Below are positions 56,585-64,000 of a DNA stretch of 64,000 bases, one piece after another (positions within the stretch are counted from its first letter, which is position 1; the number at the start of each line of letters is the position of its first letter). The DNA lies in NCBI GenBank assembly GCA_017577945.1, contig PKQS01000010.1:310001-374000 (forward strand), written 5' to 3'. A program made the position numbers and the translations under genes. This stretch comes from Bacillota bacterium. Lineage in GTDB: Bacteria > Bacillota > Limnochordia > Limnochordales > ZCTH02-B6. Below the pieces are notes generated by a model. The model searched no databases. It saw nothing but the letters and a program-made list of their open reading frames with translations, and was not told the origin of the DNA.

Positions 56585-57531
56585 GGCTCGTCTCCCTCCG
56601 ACGCCCCCGGCGCTTCCTCGGCGGCCAGAAGCGCCAGCAACAACGCCTTGAGCTCGGCGCGCCGCTCCGCGTACGTCGCCGCGTCCAGCTCGCCGTTGCG
56701 GAACGCCACGTCGACGCGAACGATTTCATCTTTCAGCTTTTCGATCTGCGCCTTGCGCCCAGCGGACCGCTCGCCGCCGGCGCCACCCAGATGTGGCGCG
56801 CCGCTCGCCGTCCCGGGCCGGGCGCGCCGCACCACCGTCACAATCCCCGCCATCGCGAACAAAGCCAGCATCACTTTCGGCAGCGGATGCGCCCGCAAAA
56901 ACTCCAGCGGATCGCCCCGATGCCCCACCGGCGACAGATTGGGCAAGCGGCTCGCCGCCGACGCCGGGCTGTCCAGGACGATCTGCCATGCCGGATGAGG
57001 CTGCAGGTCCACCATGGAGTAAGTATCGACCGGCACGCCTTCGAAGTCCGCGCGGTCGCCCGCCAGCAAGTTGACGCCGCGTACGATGAGCTCGCCGGCG
57101 CGCACCCAGATGTGCAGCTCGCGCGTCGGGTACAAGATGGCCCGCCGCACCGCCATCGGCAGCCGCTGCCAGGGGATCTCGTAGAAGACCAAGTAGCGCC
57201 GCTCCTCCCCCACGTCCAGCGGCTGCGGGTCCACGGCGCGGCTGCCTTCGGTGATCAGCCCTGCCGGAACGTTGAGCCAGCGCACGCCTTCCGGCACCGC
57301 GAGGGGCACCGCGCTGGCGGGGCGCGGGCCCGGGTTGGCCAGATGGACGAGATGGGCCACTTGCACGCCTTCGGGGCCCCGGCTCAGCACCATGAGCTCC
57401 CAGAGCACTTCCACGTCAGGCGCCTCGTCCGGCGCCTGCGCTCTTACGCCGGAGCCGGCTAGCCACAGCGCCGCGGCCGTCAGCGCCAGCGCGAGCGCTC
57501 GGCGCCGGAGACCCCACCGCCGGACGTTCAT
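56581..57531 (-). CDS. Uncharacterised secreted/membrane protein of the ccm operon
   Basis: A 316-residue protein that I do not recognise. It has a signal peptide (LALALTAAALWLAGSGVRA), an extracytoplasmic beta-rich region of about 190 residues, one membrane helix near 225-245 (KVMLALFAMAGIVTVV) and a cytoplasmic coiled tail. The tail reads KLKDEIVRVDVAFRNGELDA followed by TYAERRAELKALLLALL, similar in pattern to the tail of CcmF upstream and to CcmI-like helices. It overlaps ccmF at its start and the next redoxin gene at its stop by 4 bases each, so it is translated as part of the operon. A role in cytochrome c assembly is suggested only by position. Confidence 0.75.
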   Translation of the reverse strand: MNVRRWGLRRRALALALTAAALWLAGSGVRAQAPDEAPDVEVLWELMVLSRGPEGVQVAHLVHLANPGPRPASAVPLAVPEGVRWLNVPAGLITEGSRAVDPQPLDVGEERRYLVFYEIPWQRLPMAVRRAILYPTRELHIWVRAGELIVRGVNLLAGDRADFEGVPVDTYSMVDLQPHPAWQIVLDSPASAASRLPNLSPVGHRGDPLEFLRAHPLPKVMLALFAMAGIVTVVRRARPGTASGAPHLGGAGGERSAGRKAQIEKLKDEIVRVDVAFRNGELDAATYAERRAELKALLLALLAAEEAPGASEGDEP

Positions 57532-59690
57532 CGGGACGCCTCCCCGCGCGCTGACATCTCCGCCGCCAGCTCCCGCTCCAGCGCGGCCCGCGCCGCGCGT
57601 TCCGCGTCGGACAGCTGGGCCGCCTGCTGCAGCAACGCGGCGCGCAGCCGGGCGTATTCGGCCTCCGGGATGCGGCCCAGCGCCCGGTCGTACTCCAGCT
57701 CGCGCAGCGCCTCGAATACTCGCTCCGCCGGCGCCGGCGCCCGCTCCGGCCGCGGCCAGAGGGCAAACAAAGTGCCCGCCATCAGCACGAGACCGCCGAC
57801 CCAAAGCCAGCTCATCATCGGATTCCAGAAGAGCTGGAAACCTACCACCGTGCCGAACTCGTCCCAGCCCGCCAACACCACATACAAGTCGCCCGCCGGC
57901 GTGGAGTAAATGGCCACCTCCGTGCTGGGACCCTGCATCTCGACCCAGCCGGGATAATACAGCCGCTTTGGCGTCAGGTAGCCGATGGCCCGGCCGTCTC
58001 GCTGCACCAGCAGGCGCGCCGCCGTAAACGGCACGCCGCGCTCGACGCCTTCCTCCAAGCCTTCAAAGGTCACGGTGTACGGCCCGACGCTGGCGCTCTG
58101 GCCCACTTCCAGGCCGCGCAGCGCCTCCTGGTGATAATGGCTGTAGCCCGCGATGCCGACGGCGATAATGACGATGCCGATGTGCACGATGTAGCCGCCG
58201 TAACGGCGCGGGTTGCGGGCGAGAAGCCGCGGCAAGGCCAGCAGCGGCGGATCATCGGTAAACTTGAGCCGCGCCGCGAGCGCCTGGGTGACGTCGACGC
58301 CGACCGACGCCACGACGATGACCGCGCCCGCCACCGCCAGCAGGAAACCCAGTTCGCGGATGCCGCCGGCGTACAGCACAAGGCAAGCCGCGATAGCCAA
58401 ACCCACGGGCACCATGACCTGGGAGCCGACGGCCTTCCAGTTGCTCGCCCGCCAGCCCAGCAGCGGCACGACGCCCATCAGGATGATGAGGACCAGAAAC
58501 AGCGGCGCGGTGATGCGGTTGAAATACGGCGCGGCCACAGTCACTTCGACGCCGAAGAAGCGGGACACCAGCGGAAAGACCGTGCCCCAGAAGACGGCGA
58601 AGGCCAAGCCCACGAAAATCAGGTTGTTCAGCACGAAGCCGAACTCACGCGAGGCGTACGATTCCACGTACTTTTCGTCTTTCAACAACTCGCGCCGGCC
58701 GGCAATCACGTAAAGGCTGAACGCCGCGATGAGGCCCAAGAAGCCCAGGAACAGCGGCCCGATGTCGGACTCTACGAAGGTGTGTACCGACGCGAGGATG
58801 CCGCTGCGCGTAATGAAGGTGCCGAACACCGCGAGGAAAAACGTCAGCGCCACCAGGGCCACGTTCCACTTTTTCAGCATGCCGCGGCGCTCCTGAACCA
58901 TGACCGAGTGGAGAAAGGCCGTCGCCGTCAGCCACGGCATCAGCGACGCGTTCTCCACCGGATCCCAGGCCCAGTAGCCGCCCCAGCCCAGTTCTTCGTA
59001 CGCCCAGCGGGAACCGAGCACCATGCCCACGCTCAGGCTGAGCCAGGCGATCATGGTCCAGCGCCGGGTCTGCTTGATCCACTCGTGACCAGTGCGACGG
59101 ACGATGAGCGAGGCCATGGCCACGGCGAAGGGCACCGAGAAGCCGACGAAGCCCATGTAGAGTGCGACGGGGTGGGAAATCATCCAGAAGCTCTGCAGCA
59201 GCGGGTTCAGCCCGCGGCCGTCGGCCGGCGCGACCGCCATTCGTTCGAACGGCGTGGCCACGAACGCGGTCAGTCCCGCGAAAAACGCTGTAACGCCCAT
59301 CAGAATGCCAAGGGCCGGCGGCAACACGTTGCCGAGGCGCTCGCGGGATCGATAGGCCAGCAGCGACGCGTACAGCGTCTGCAGCCACGTCCAGAACAGC
59401 AGCGAACCTTCCTGCCCCGACCACAGGGCGGCGACCTTAAACGCCGTCGGCTGCAGCCGGTACGAGTGCGCGAACACGTAGCGGAAGCTGAAGTCGTCGC
59501 TCAGCAGCGCGTAGAGCAAGACCGCCGACGCGGCGCTGACGCAGCCGAATACGGCCCACGTAATCCGGCTCGTCCAGCGGGCGGCCGCCGTCGCACCGGA
59601 TCGCGTCGCCCAAACCGAAACCCCGACGCCAGCCAGCGCCAGCACGAACGCCGTGACGAGCAGCCCTTGTCCCAGTAAAGCCATGTGCAA
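57528..59690 (-). CDS. ccmF: Haem lyase CcmF with C-terminal CcmI-like tail
   Basis: Large membrane protein that attaches haem to apocytochrome c in System I. About 720 residues with about 15 membrane spans. Visible are the WWD signature ELGWGGYWAWDPVENASLM, the haem-ligand histidines in WMISHPVALYMGF and RRYGGYIVHIGI, and the extracytoplasmic beta domain between the last two helices. After the last helix (WVGGLVLMAGTLFAL) a 60-residue tail contains ALRELEYDRALGRIPEAEY and looks like the soluble helical part of CcmI. The start is ambiguous: TTG at 59690 has the best spaced GGAGGG, TTG at 59696 and ATG at 59684 are alternatives. Confidence 0.93.
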   Translation of the reverse strand: MHMALLGQGLLVTAFVLALAGVGVSVWATRSGATAAARWTSRITWAVFGCVSAASAVLLYALLSDDFSFRYVFAHSYRLQPTAFKVAALWSGQEGSLLFWTWLQTLYASLLAYRSRERLGNVLPPALGILMGVTAFFAGLTAFVATPFERMAVAPADGRGLNPLLQSFWMISHPVALYMGFVGFSVPFAVAMASLIVRRTGHEWIKQTRRWTMIAWLSLSVGMVLGSRWAYEELGWGGYWAWDPVENASLMPWLTATAFLHSVMVQERRGMLKKWNVALVALTFFLAVFGTFITRSGILASVHTFVESDIGPLFLGFLGLIAAFSLYVIAGRRELLKDEKYVESYASREFGFVLNNLIFVGLAFAVFWGTVFPLVSRFFGVEVTVAAPYFNRITAPLFLVLIILMGVVPLLGWRASNWKAVGSQVMVPVGLAIAACLVLYAGGIRELGFLLAVAGAVIVVASVGVDVTQALAARLKFTDDPPLLALPRLLARNPRRYGGYIVHIGIVIIAVGIAGYSHYHQEALRGLEVGQSASVGPYTVTFEGLEEGVERGVPFTAARLLVQRDGRAIGYLTPKRLYYPGWVEMQGPSTEVAIYSTPAGDLYVVLAGWDEFGTVVGFQLFWNPMMSWLWVGGLVLMAGTLFALWPRPERAPAPAERVFEALRELEYDRALGRIPEAEYARLRAALLQQAAQLSDAERAARAALERELAAEMSARGEASR

Positions 59691-59740
59691 AGTCAACGCC
59701 CTCCGTCAAACGCCAAATCCGACGGCACCAGCCCACGGCC

Positions 59741-60664
59741 TCACAAGTACTCGCGCAGCCGCTCCCGCACGCGGGCTTCCACGTCCGGGTCGATGGCCTC
59801 GGCTCGGCCGTCCTCGCCTGCGGGCGGCGCCTGCCTGCGGCGGCTGAACACGACGTACACCACCACGCCGCCGAGGCCGATGACGAGAAACGGCGTCAAG
59901 TAGACCCAGAGGAAACGCCCTTCCGCCGGCGGCGCCATCAGAATCCATACGCCGTACTGGTTGACCAGCTCTTCGATGACTTCGTCGCGCGTGTAGCCCG
60001 CCGCCAGCAGCTCCGCGATCTCTTCCCGCATCTGCCACGCCGACGGCGCTTGCGACTGCCACACCGACAAGCCCTGGCACTCCTGGCAGCGCACCTGTTC
60101 GGCGATGGCCCGCACCTCGTCTTCCAGGCTGGCGAAGGCCTGCCCGTCCTCGCGCAAGATCTGGGCCACGTGCGCGCGGAAGTCCAGCTCCGACAGCTCG
60201 CCCATGACCCGGCTCAACAGGCGCCCCTGCGCGTTAATGAAGTAATTTTGCGGCAGCCCGGCGGGCCGGTATGCCTCCACCGCCTCGTTGCGGAAGTCGA
60301 CCAGCACCGGATAGCTCCGGTTGCGCCCGCGCACGGCGTCCCGCACAAGGCTGAGCGGCGCGCCGAACTCGACGGCGACGACCTGCAGCGCGTCGCCGTA
60401 CTGCCGCTGCAACTCCTCGAGGTAGCCGAAGTCGTCATAGCAATATGAACACGTGCGGCTCGAGAAACGCAAAATCAGCGGCTTGCCGCGAAAGTCGGAC
60501 AGCCGCACCAAATTGCCTTCCAAATCCATCAAGGTGGCGTCCGGCGCGGGCTCACCCATGCGCAGCCCCTCGGACACCGTATCTTGCACCGTCACGTAGC
60601 CCCAGACGCCTAGCGCGACGAAGAACAAGATCGACGCCACCCACGTCGCTCCGCGCCGCGCCAT
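59741..60664 (-). CDS. CcmG-type redoxin fused to CcmH
   Basis: A 307-residue fusion of two System I thiol proteins. Residues 9-26 are a signal anchor; 36-170 a TlpA/CcmG redoxin with active-site SRTCSYC (Cys72, Cys75) and AGLPQNYFINAQG; 175-240 a CcmH domain with RCQECQGLSVWQSQAPSA (Cys193, Cys196) and VNQYGVWILMAPP; and 251-273 the CcmH membrane helix, with a short cytoplasmic tail. CcmG and CcmH normally reduce each other and the apocytochrome, so the fusion would join partner domains in one chain. The gene lies 3 bases after ccdA and 50 bases before ccmF. Confidence 0.9.
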   Translation of the reverse strand: MARRGATWVASILFFVALGVWGYVTVQDTVSEGLRMGEPAPDATLMDLEGNLVRLSDFRGKPLILRFSSRTCSYCYDDFGYLEELQRQYGDALQVVAVEFGAPLSLVRDAVRGRNRSYPVLVDFRNEAVEAYRPAGLPQNYFINAQGRLLSRVMGELSELDFRAHVAQILREDGQAFASLEDEVRAIAEQVRCQECQGLSVWQSQAPSAWQMREEIAELLAAGYTRDEVIEELVNQYGVWILMAPPAEGRFLWVYLTPFLVIGLGGVVVYVVFSRRRQAPPAGEDGRAEAIDPDVEARVRERLREYL

Positions 60665-60667
60665 CGT

Positions 60668-61372
60668 CTAGAACCCCCAGTCGAAATAGCTGTTGAGCAG
60701 CACGAACGTGTTCGTGTACAACATGATGCCGAGCACGACCAGCAAGGCGCCCGCGACCGTCCGGATGCGCTCCGTGTAAGGCAGCAGCTTCTTCAACACC
60801 GCCTGCATCCGGTGCAGCGACACGGTCAGCAGCAGAAACGGCACGGCCATGCCCGCGGCGTAGCTGAACAGCAACAGCGCGCCCTGCCCGGCCGTGGCCG
60901 TCGTTCCGGCCAGCACCAGCACGCTGGCCAGTACCGGGCCGATGCACGGCGTCCAACCCGCTGAGAACGTGGCGCCCAGCAGCAGCGAGTTCAGCGGCCC
61001 CGGCGAACGCACCGGCGCCTGAAGGCGGCGTTCTCGATCCAGCACCAGCAGCTGCAAGAGGCCCATCATGTACAACCCGAACAAGATGACGATGACGCCG
61101 CCGATGCGGCGGACGATCCCCATGTGCTCCGTCAGGAGCCGGCCCACCGCGCTGGCGCCCATCCCCATCAGCACGAACACGATCGTAAAACCCAGCACGA
61201 AGAAGAGCCCATTCAGGAGCAGCAACCGGCGCTGTTCGCCGCTCACGGCGGCCTCCAGGCTCGAACCCGTCAAATACGTGACGTAGGCCGGGACGAGCGG
61301 CAGCACGCACGGCGACACGAAGGAGACCAGCCCCGCCGCGAACGCGAGCGGCAAGGTCACCTGTTCAGCCAT
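60668..61372 (-). CDS. ccdA: Cytochrome c biogenesis protein CcdA (DsbD-like electron conduit)
   Basis: Six-helix membrane protein that passes electrons from cytoplasmic thioredoxin to extracytoplasmic redoxins. The 234 residues contain the two conserved membrane cysteines in SFVSPCVLPLVPAYVTY (near 21) and SAGWTPCIGPVLASVL (near 140). Gene position between ccmC/D and the CcmG-CcmH fusion shows that it supplies reductant to the fusion and the downstream redoxins. Confidence 0.95.
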   Translation of the reverse strand: MAEQVTLPLAFAAGLVSFVSPCVLPLVPAYVTYLTGSSLEAAVSGEQRRLLLLNGLFFVLGFTIVFVLMGMGASAVGRLLTEHMGIVRRIGGVIVILFGLYMMGLLQLLVLDRERRLQAPVRSPGPLNSLLLGATFSAGWTPCIGPVLASVLVLAGTTATAGQGALLLFSYAAGMAVPFLLLTVSLHRMQAVLKKLLPYTERIRTVAGALLVVLGIMLYTNTFVLLNSYFDWGF

Positions 61373-61383
61373 GCCGGCTCACC

Positions 61384-61536
61384 TCAGGCCTTCCGCTTCT
61401 CCTCCAGTACGTCCGACAACCAGGCGATGTCATCGGCGAGCCGCTTCTGCCGGGCACCCAGCGACCACAGGTACAGCGCCAGCACGATCCACACGGCCGA
61501 ATACCCGAAGAACAAGAACAGCGTGCCGCTGCTCAC
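61384..61536 (-). CDS. ccmD: CcmD-like small membrane protein
   Basis: A 50-residue frame read directly from the sequence: GTG start one base after the ccmC stop, TGA at 61384-61386. It begins MSSGTLFLFFGYSAVW, continues as one membrane helix (IVLALYLWSLGARQKRLADD) and ends in a charged helix with EEKRKA. Length, topology and place directly after ccmC fit CcmD, which helps release holo-CcmE from CcmC. A GGAGGTG ribosome site lies 10 bases upstream, inside ccmC. Confidence 0.82.
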   Translation of the reverse strand: MSSGTLFLFFGYSAVWIVLALYLWSLGARQKRLADDIAWLSDVLEEKRKA

Positions 61537-61537
61537 G

Positions 61538-62278
61538 TCAGTTGTCCACCTCCAGCCGCGCCTTCTCCTTCAGGGCGTTGACCTCACGGGTCATGTGCTC
61601 CAGCCGCAACCGGTGCACGAACAAGTAGGCGTTCACCAGCGTCAGCGCCGCCAGCGCCACCAGCATGGCCACGACCATGCGCGAATCCATCTCCAGCCGC
61701 GGCGTCGGGCCGTCCAGCTGAATCACCGTCGGATGCATGCCCCGCCACCACGTGGCCGAGAAATGAACCAGCGGCACGTTGGCGAAGGCCACGATACCGA
61801 AGATGGACGCCAGCCGGCCCCGCTTGTCAACGCCTTCGGTGGCCGCCCGAATGAGCAAGTACGCAATGTACATAAACAACAAAATGACGGTCGTCGTCAG
61901 GCGCGGCTCCCACGTCCACCACACGTTCCATACGGCCCGCGCCCAGAACGAGCCCGTCACCAGCGTCAGCACCGTGAACATGATGCCGACCTCCGCGGCC
62001 GAGACGGCCATCGCGTCCAACGCCTCGCGGCGCCGGACCAGGTAGGCGATGCTCGTGACGAACACGATGAAAAACGCCAAGTACGCGTTCCACGCCGACC
62101 CGACGTGGAAGTAGAAAATGCGCTGGACGATCCCCAGCGTCCGCTCCTCGGGCGCCCAGACAAGGGCCATGTACAGCGCAAACACGACGGCGGGCAACGC
62201 CAGCCACCCCAGCACCCGCTGCAGCGTGCCCAGCCGCTGCGCCGGCGATTGGGTCAGTGCTTTCGCGGCCAATGTCAT
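61538..62278 (-). CDS. ccmC: Haem transporter/handling protein CcmC
   Basis: Six-helix membrane protein that loads haem onto CcmE. The 246 residues have the haem-ligand His in RIFYFHVGSAWNAYLAF, the WWD motif AVWNVWWTWEPRLTTT and the second ligand region VPLVHFSATWWRGMHP. The start overlaps the ccmB stop by 4 bases. The last 35 residues form a charged coiled tail. Confidence 0.95.
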   Translation of the reverse strand: MTLAAKALTQSPAQRLGTLQRVLGWLALPAVVFALYMALVWAPEERTLGIVQRIFYFHVGSAWNAYLAFFIVFVTSIAYLVRRREALDAMAVSAAEVGIMFTVLTLVTGSFWARAVWNVWWTWEPRLTTTVILLFMYIAYLLIRAATEGVDKRGRLASIFGIVAFANVPLVHFSATWWRGMHPTVIQLDGPTPRLEMDSRMVVAMLVALAALTLVNAYLFVHRLRLEHMTREVNALKEKARLEVDN

Positions 62279-62952
62279 ACCTCCACAACGTACTCAAACA
62301 AGAAATATGGCACGCCCCAGAACAAGACGTTGTAAAGCACCAGCATCCGGAGCCACGCCGCCTGACCGGCCCAGCTGCCTTCCAGGAGCAGCGCGTCGCT
62401 CAGGTGGACCGCCGCCAGCACGATGGGCACCAGCAGCGGAAACAAGAGCACCGGAAACAGCACTTCCCCGGAGCGCAGCTGCGCGGCCAGCGCGGCCAGC
62501 AGCGTCCCCACGGCGCTGTACGCGGCGATGACCAGCGCGCTCGTCACGATCCATTGCCACAGCGGCGCCGCCAGCGTCTGGCCGAAGAGGCCGAAAAACA
62601 CCGGCATCAAGACGACAGCCACCGCGCTCAGAAACAGCAGCGTCACCAGCGCCTTGGCCAAAAACACCGCGCTGCGATCCACCGGCGCCAAAAGCAGCCC
62701 CGCCAGGCGCCCATCCCCCCGTTCCCTGGCAAACCCCCGCGACACCCCGACGGTGCCGGCGAAAAACAGCGTCACCCACAGGCTGGCCGTAAAGACGCCC
62801 TCCACCCGCATGGCCGCCGGCGGCAGCGCGAAGACGAACACCAACATCAGCAGCAGCGCCAGCAGCACCGGCGTCAGCAGCAGCTCGCCCGTGCGCCACT
62901 CGACCCGCAAGTCTTTCCAAACGATCGCCAGCAGCACTCGGCCCATGCTCAC
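62275..62952 (-). CDS. ccmB: Haem exporter permease CcmB
   Basis: Membrane subunit of the CcmAB ABC transporter that releases holo-CcmE from CcmCD. The 225 residues have six hydrophobic segments and the family start AIVWKDLRVEWRTGELL, with GVSRGFARERGDGRLAGLL. A GTG at 62952, overlapping the ccmA stop by 4 bases, has AAGGA at usable spacing. An in-frame ATG at 62946 is the alternative. Confidence 0.92.
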   Translation of the reverse strand: MSMGRVLLAIVWKDLRVEWRTGELLLTPVLLALLLMLVFVFALPPAAMRVEGVFTASLWVTLFFAGTVGVSRGFARERGDGRLAGLLLAPVDRSAVFLAKALVTLLFLSAVAVVLMPVFFGLFGQTLAAPLWQWIVTSALVIAAYSAVGTLLAALAAQLRSGEVLFPVLLFPLLVPIVLAAVHLSDALLLEGSWAGQAAWLRMLVLYNVLFWGVPYFLFEYVVEV

Positions 62953-63674
62953 GCCACGGTTTCCTTTGCGCCGGACGGAATCACCAGCCGGCGGTAATCC
63001 TCGTCGAACTGCTCTGGGCCGTATCCGGCCACCGCCCGGAACATGGCCAGCCGCCCGCGCACGATGACGGCCACGTCGTCGGCCGTCGGCCACGCCGTTC
63101 TCCATTCATGCGCGACCAGCACCACCGAGCGGCCCTCGCTTCGCAGTTCCTTCAACATGTTCGTCAACTCGTCGGCCCAGCGCACGTCCAGACCGCTGTA
63201 CGGCTCGTCCAGCAAGAGCAAGGACGGGCGGTGAATTAGGGCACGTCCGAGGGACAGGCGCTGCCGCATGCCGCGCGACAAGCGCCCGGCCGGCTCGCGG
63301 GCCACCAGGCGCAGACCTAACCGCTCCACCATCGCCTCGGCCGCCCGAACTGCGTTGCGAACGCCGTACAGCCGACCGGCGAAGATCAAGTTTTCCAGCA
63401 CCGTCAGCTCGTCGTACAAGACGCTTTCGTGCAGCAGCACCCCGATGCGGGCGCGCAGTGCCGGCCCCGCCTTGGCGGCGGGCACGCCGTCAAACAGCAC
63501 CTCGCCGGACGTGGGCGGCACCAGCCCCGCGATGACTTTCAATAAGGTGCTCTTGCCCGCCCCGTTTGGGCCGCACAGCAGCAAGAGGCGTCCAGGTTCC
63601 AGCGTCAGGCGGATACGGTCGAGAAGCCGCCGGCCGTCGACGCGCCGGGTGACGTCACGAACTTCGATTCGCAA
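62949..63674 (-). CDS. ccmA: Haem exporter ATPase CcmA
   Basis: ABC ATPase partner of CcmB. The 241 residues show Walker A CGPNGAGKSTLLKVIAGL near 35, the signature LSRGMRQRLSLGRAL and Walker B SLLLLDEPYSGLD, with the switch His in VVLVAHEW. It starts with TTG immediately after the ccmE stop, so it depends on ccmE translation. Length is close to that of other bacterial CcmA. Confidence 0.93.
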   Translation of the reverse strand: MRIEVRDVTRRVDGRRLLDRIRLTLEPGRLLLLCGPNGAGKSTLLKVIAGLVPPTSGEVLFDGVPAAKAGPALRARIGVLLHESVLYDELTVLENLIFAGRLYGVRNAVRAAEAMVERLGLRLVAREPAGRLSRGMRQRLSLGRALIHRPSLLLLDEPYSGLDVRWADELTNMLKELRSEGRSVVLVAHEWRTAWPTADDVAVIVRGRLAMFRAVAGYGPEQFDEDYRRLVIPSGAKETVA

Positions 63675-64000
63675 TTAGCGCACCCTGCCGCTCGACGGAT
63701 GGGCCTCGTAGAGCACGCCGTCGATCTCGACGTACTCGTAGGAGCCGTTCTTGTTGTACGTGTCCGCCGCCTCGTACTTGGACACGCACTGCACCAGCAG
63801 GCGGTCGACCGTGAACACGCCGTCGGCGCCGAACATGCCCTCGAGCACCACGTTCGCGCCGTCAACGAGGTTGTCGGGACGCACGCCGCGATAGACGGCC
63901 GTCACCCGGCTGTCGCCCTGCGCCACGTCGAAAGTGAGAACGAAATCGCTCGCGTTCCAGCGGATCGTCTCGCCCGGAACGGATCCGGCAATCCGCACGA
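63675..64000 (-). CDS. ccmE: Cytochrome c-type biogenesis haem chaperone CcmE, CxxxY variant (partial, N-terminus beyond window)
   Basis: Membrane-anchored OB-fold haem chaperone that carries haem from CcmC to CcmF. Only the last 108 residues are visible; the gene continues past the right edge. The strands VRIAGSVPGE, DFVLTFDVAQGDSRVTAVY, GVRPDNLVDGANVVLEG and FTVDRLLVQC are clear CcmE. In place of the usual HxxxY haem site the sequence is CVSKY: Cys at 63786-63788, Tyr at 63774-63776. Such CxxxY forms are known from archaea and Desulfovibrio-type System I. The C-terminal extension is short and Tyr/Asn-rich. Confidence 0.93.
   Translation of the reverse strand, partial: VRIAGSVPGETIRWNASDFVLTFDVAQGDSRVTAVYRGVRPDNLVDGANVVLEGMFGADGVFTVDRLLVQCVSKYEAADTYNKNGSYEYVEIDGVLYEAHPSSGRVR

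Overview
The window is GC-rich bacterial chromosome from what looks like a deep-branching, high-GC member of the Bacillota (Firmicutes). The clues are gene orders typical of that phylum: tig-clpP-clpX-lonB-lonA-ysxC, rapZ-yvcK-whiA next to gapA-pgk-tpiA-eno-secG, and a gerM/rph/rdgB block. LonB and a GerMN protein hint at a spore-former lineage. A complete cytochrome c maturation System I (Ccm) is unusual for Bacillota and suggests an aerobic or microaerobic member of a deep class such as Limnochordia, Thermaerobacter or Symbiobacteria; this placement is inference. Many genes start with GTG or TTG, and almost every gene lies on the minus strand.

Layout in coordinate order (minus-strand genes are transcribed right to left): 1-3122 branched-chain amino acid ABC transporter (livM, livH, start of the binding protein); 3353-4324 pfkA; 4555-5340 a HAD phosphatase, divergent from a plus-strand PRC-barrel gene (5471-6244); 6241-14801 the protein quality-control block; 14967-16455 six tRNA genes around a DUF2953 gene; 16526-24187 an operon-like run of wall amidase, GerMN protein, murD, GlmL-type ATPase, rph and rdgB; 24379-25218 smpB and tmRNA; 25370-27678 membrane pyrophosphatase and secG; 27835-32110 lower glycolysis; 32213-35461 whiA, yvcK, rapZ; 35585-40587 GH15 glucoamylase, an FG-GAP protein, nagA, nagB; 40684-46586 alpha-glucan genes (DUF4912, GH57 branching enzyme, GT4 synthase, debranching enzyme); 46680-54041 nadE, alr, S9 peptidase, nnrD/E, acpS, glmM; 54068-64000 redoxins and the ccm genes, running off the right end inside ccmE.

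Functionally the window is mostly housekeeping: proteostasis (trigger factor, ClpXP, two Lon proteases, trans-translation), central carbon (PfkA, GapA to enolase, PPi-driven ion pump), wall precursor supply (GlmM, Alr, MurD, NagA/NagB, RapZ/YvcK), storage glucan metabolism and cytochrome c assembly.

The most unusual region is the ccm cluster. CcmE carries a CxxxY haem-binding motif in place of HxxxY, CcmG and CcmH are fused, CcmF has a CcmI-like helical tail, a 50-residue CcmD-like gene is present, and the operon continues into an unrecognised secreted/membrane protein and two further redoxins, one fused to a beta-propeller and one to cupredoxin-like domains. Other oddities are a ClpP with Asn at the catalytic Asp position, PfkA with Asn103 in place of the metal-binding Asp, stop-codon-spanning duplications at two gene ends, and a tRNA-Gly with G56 in the T-loop.
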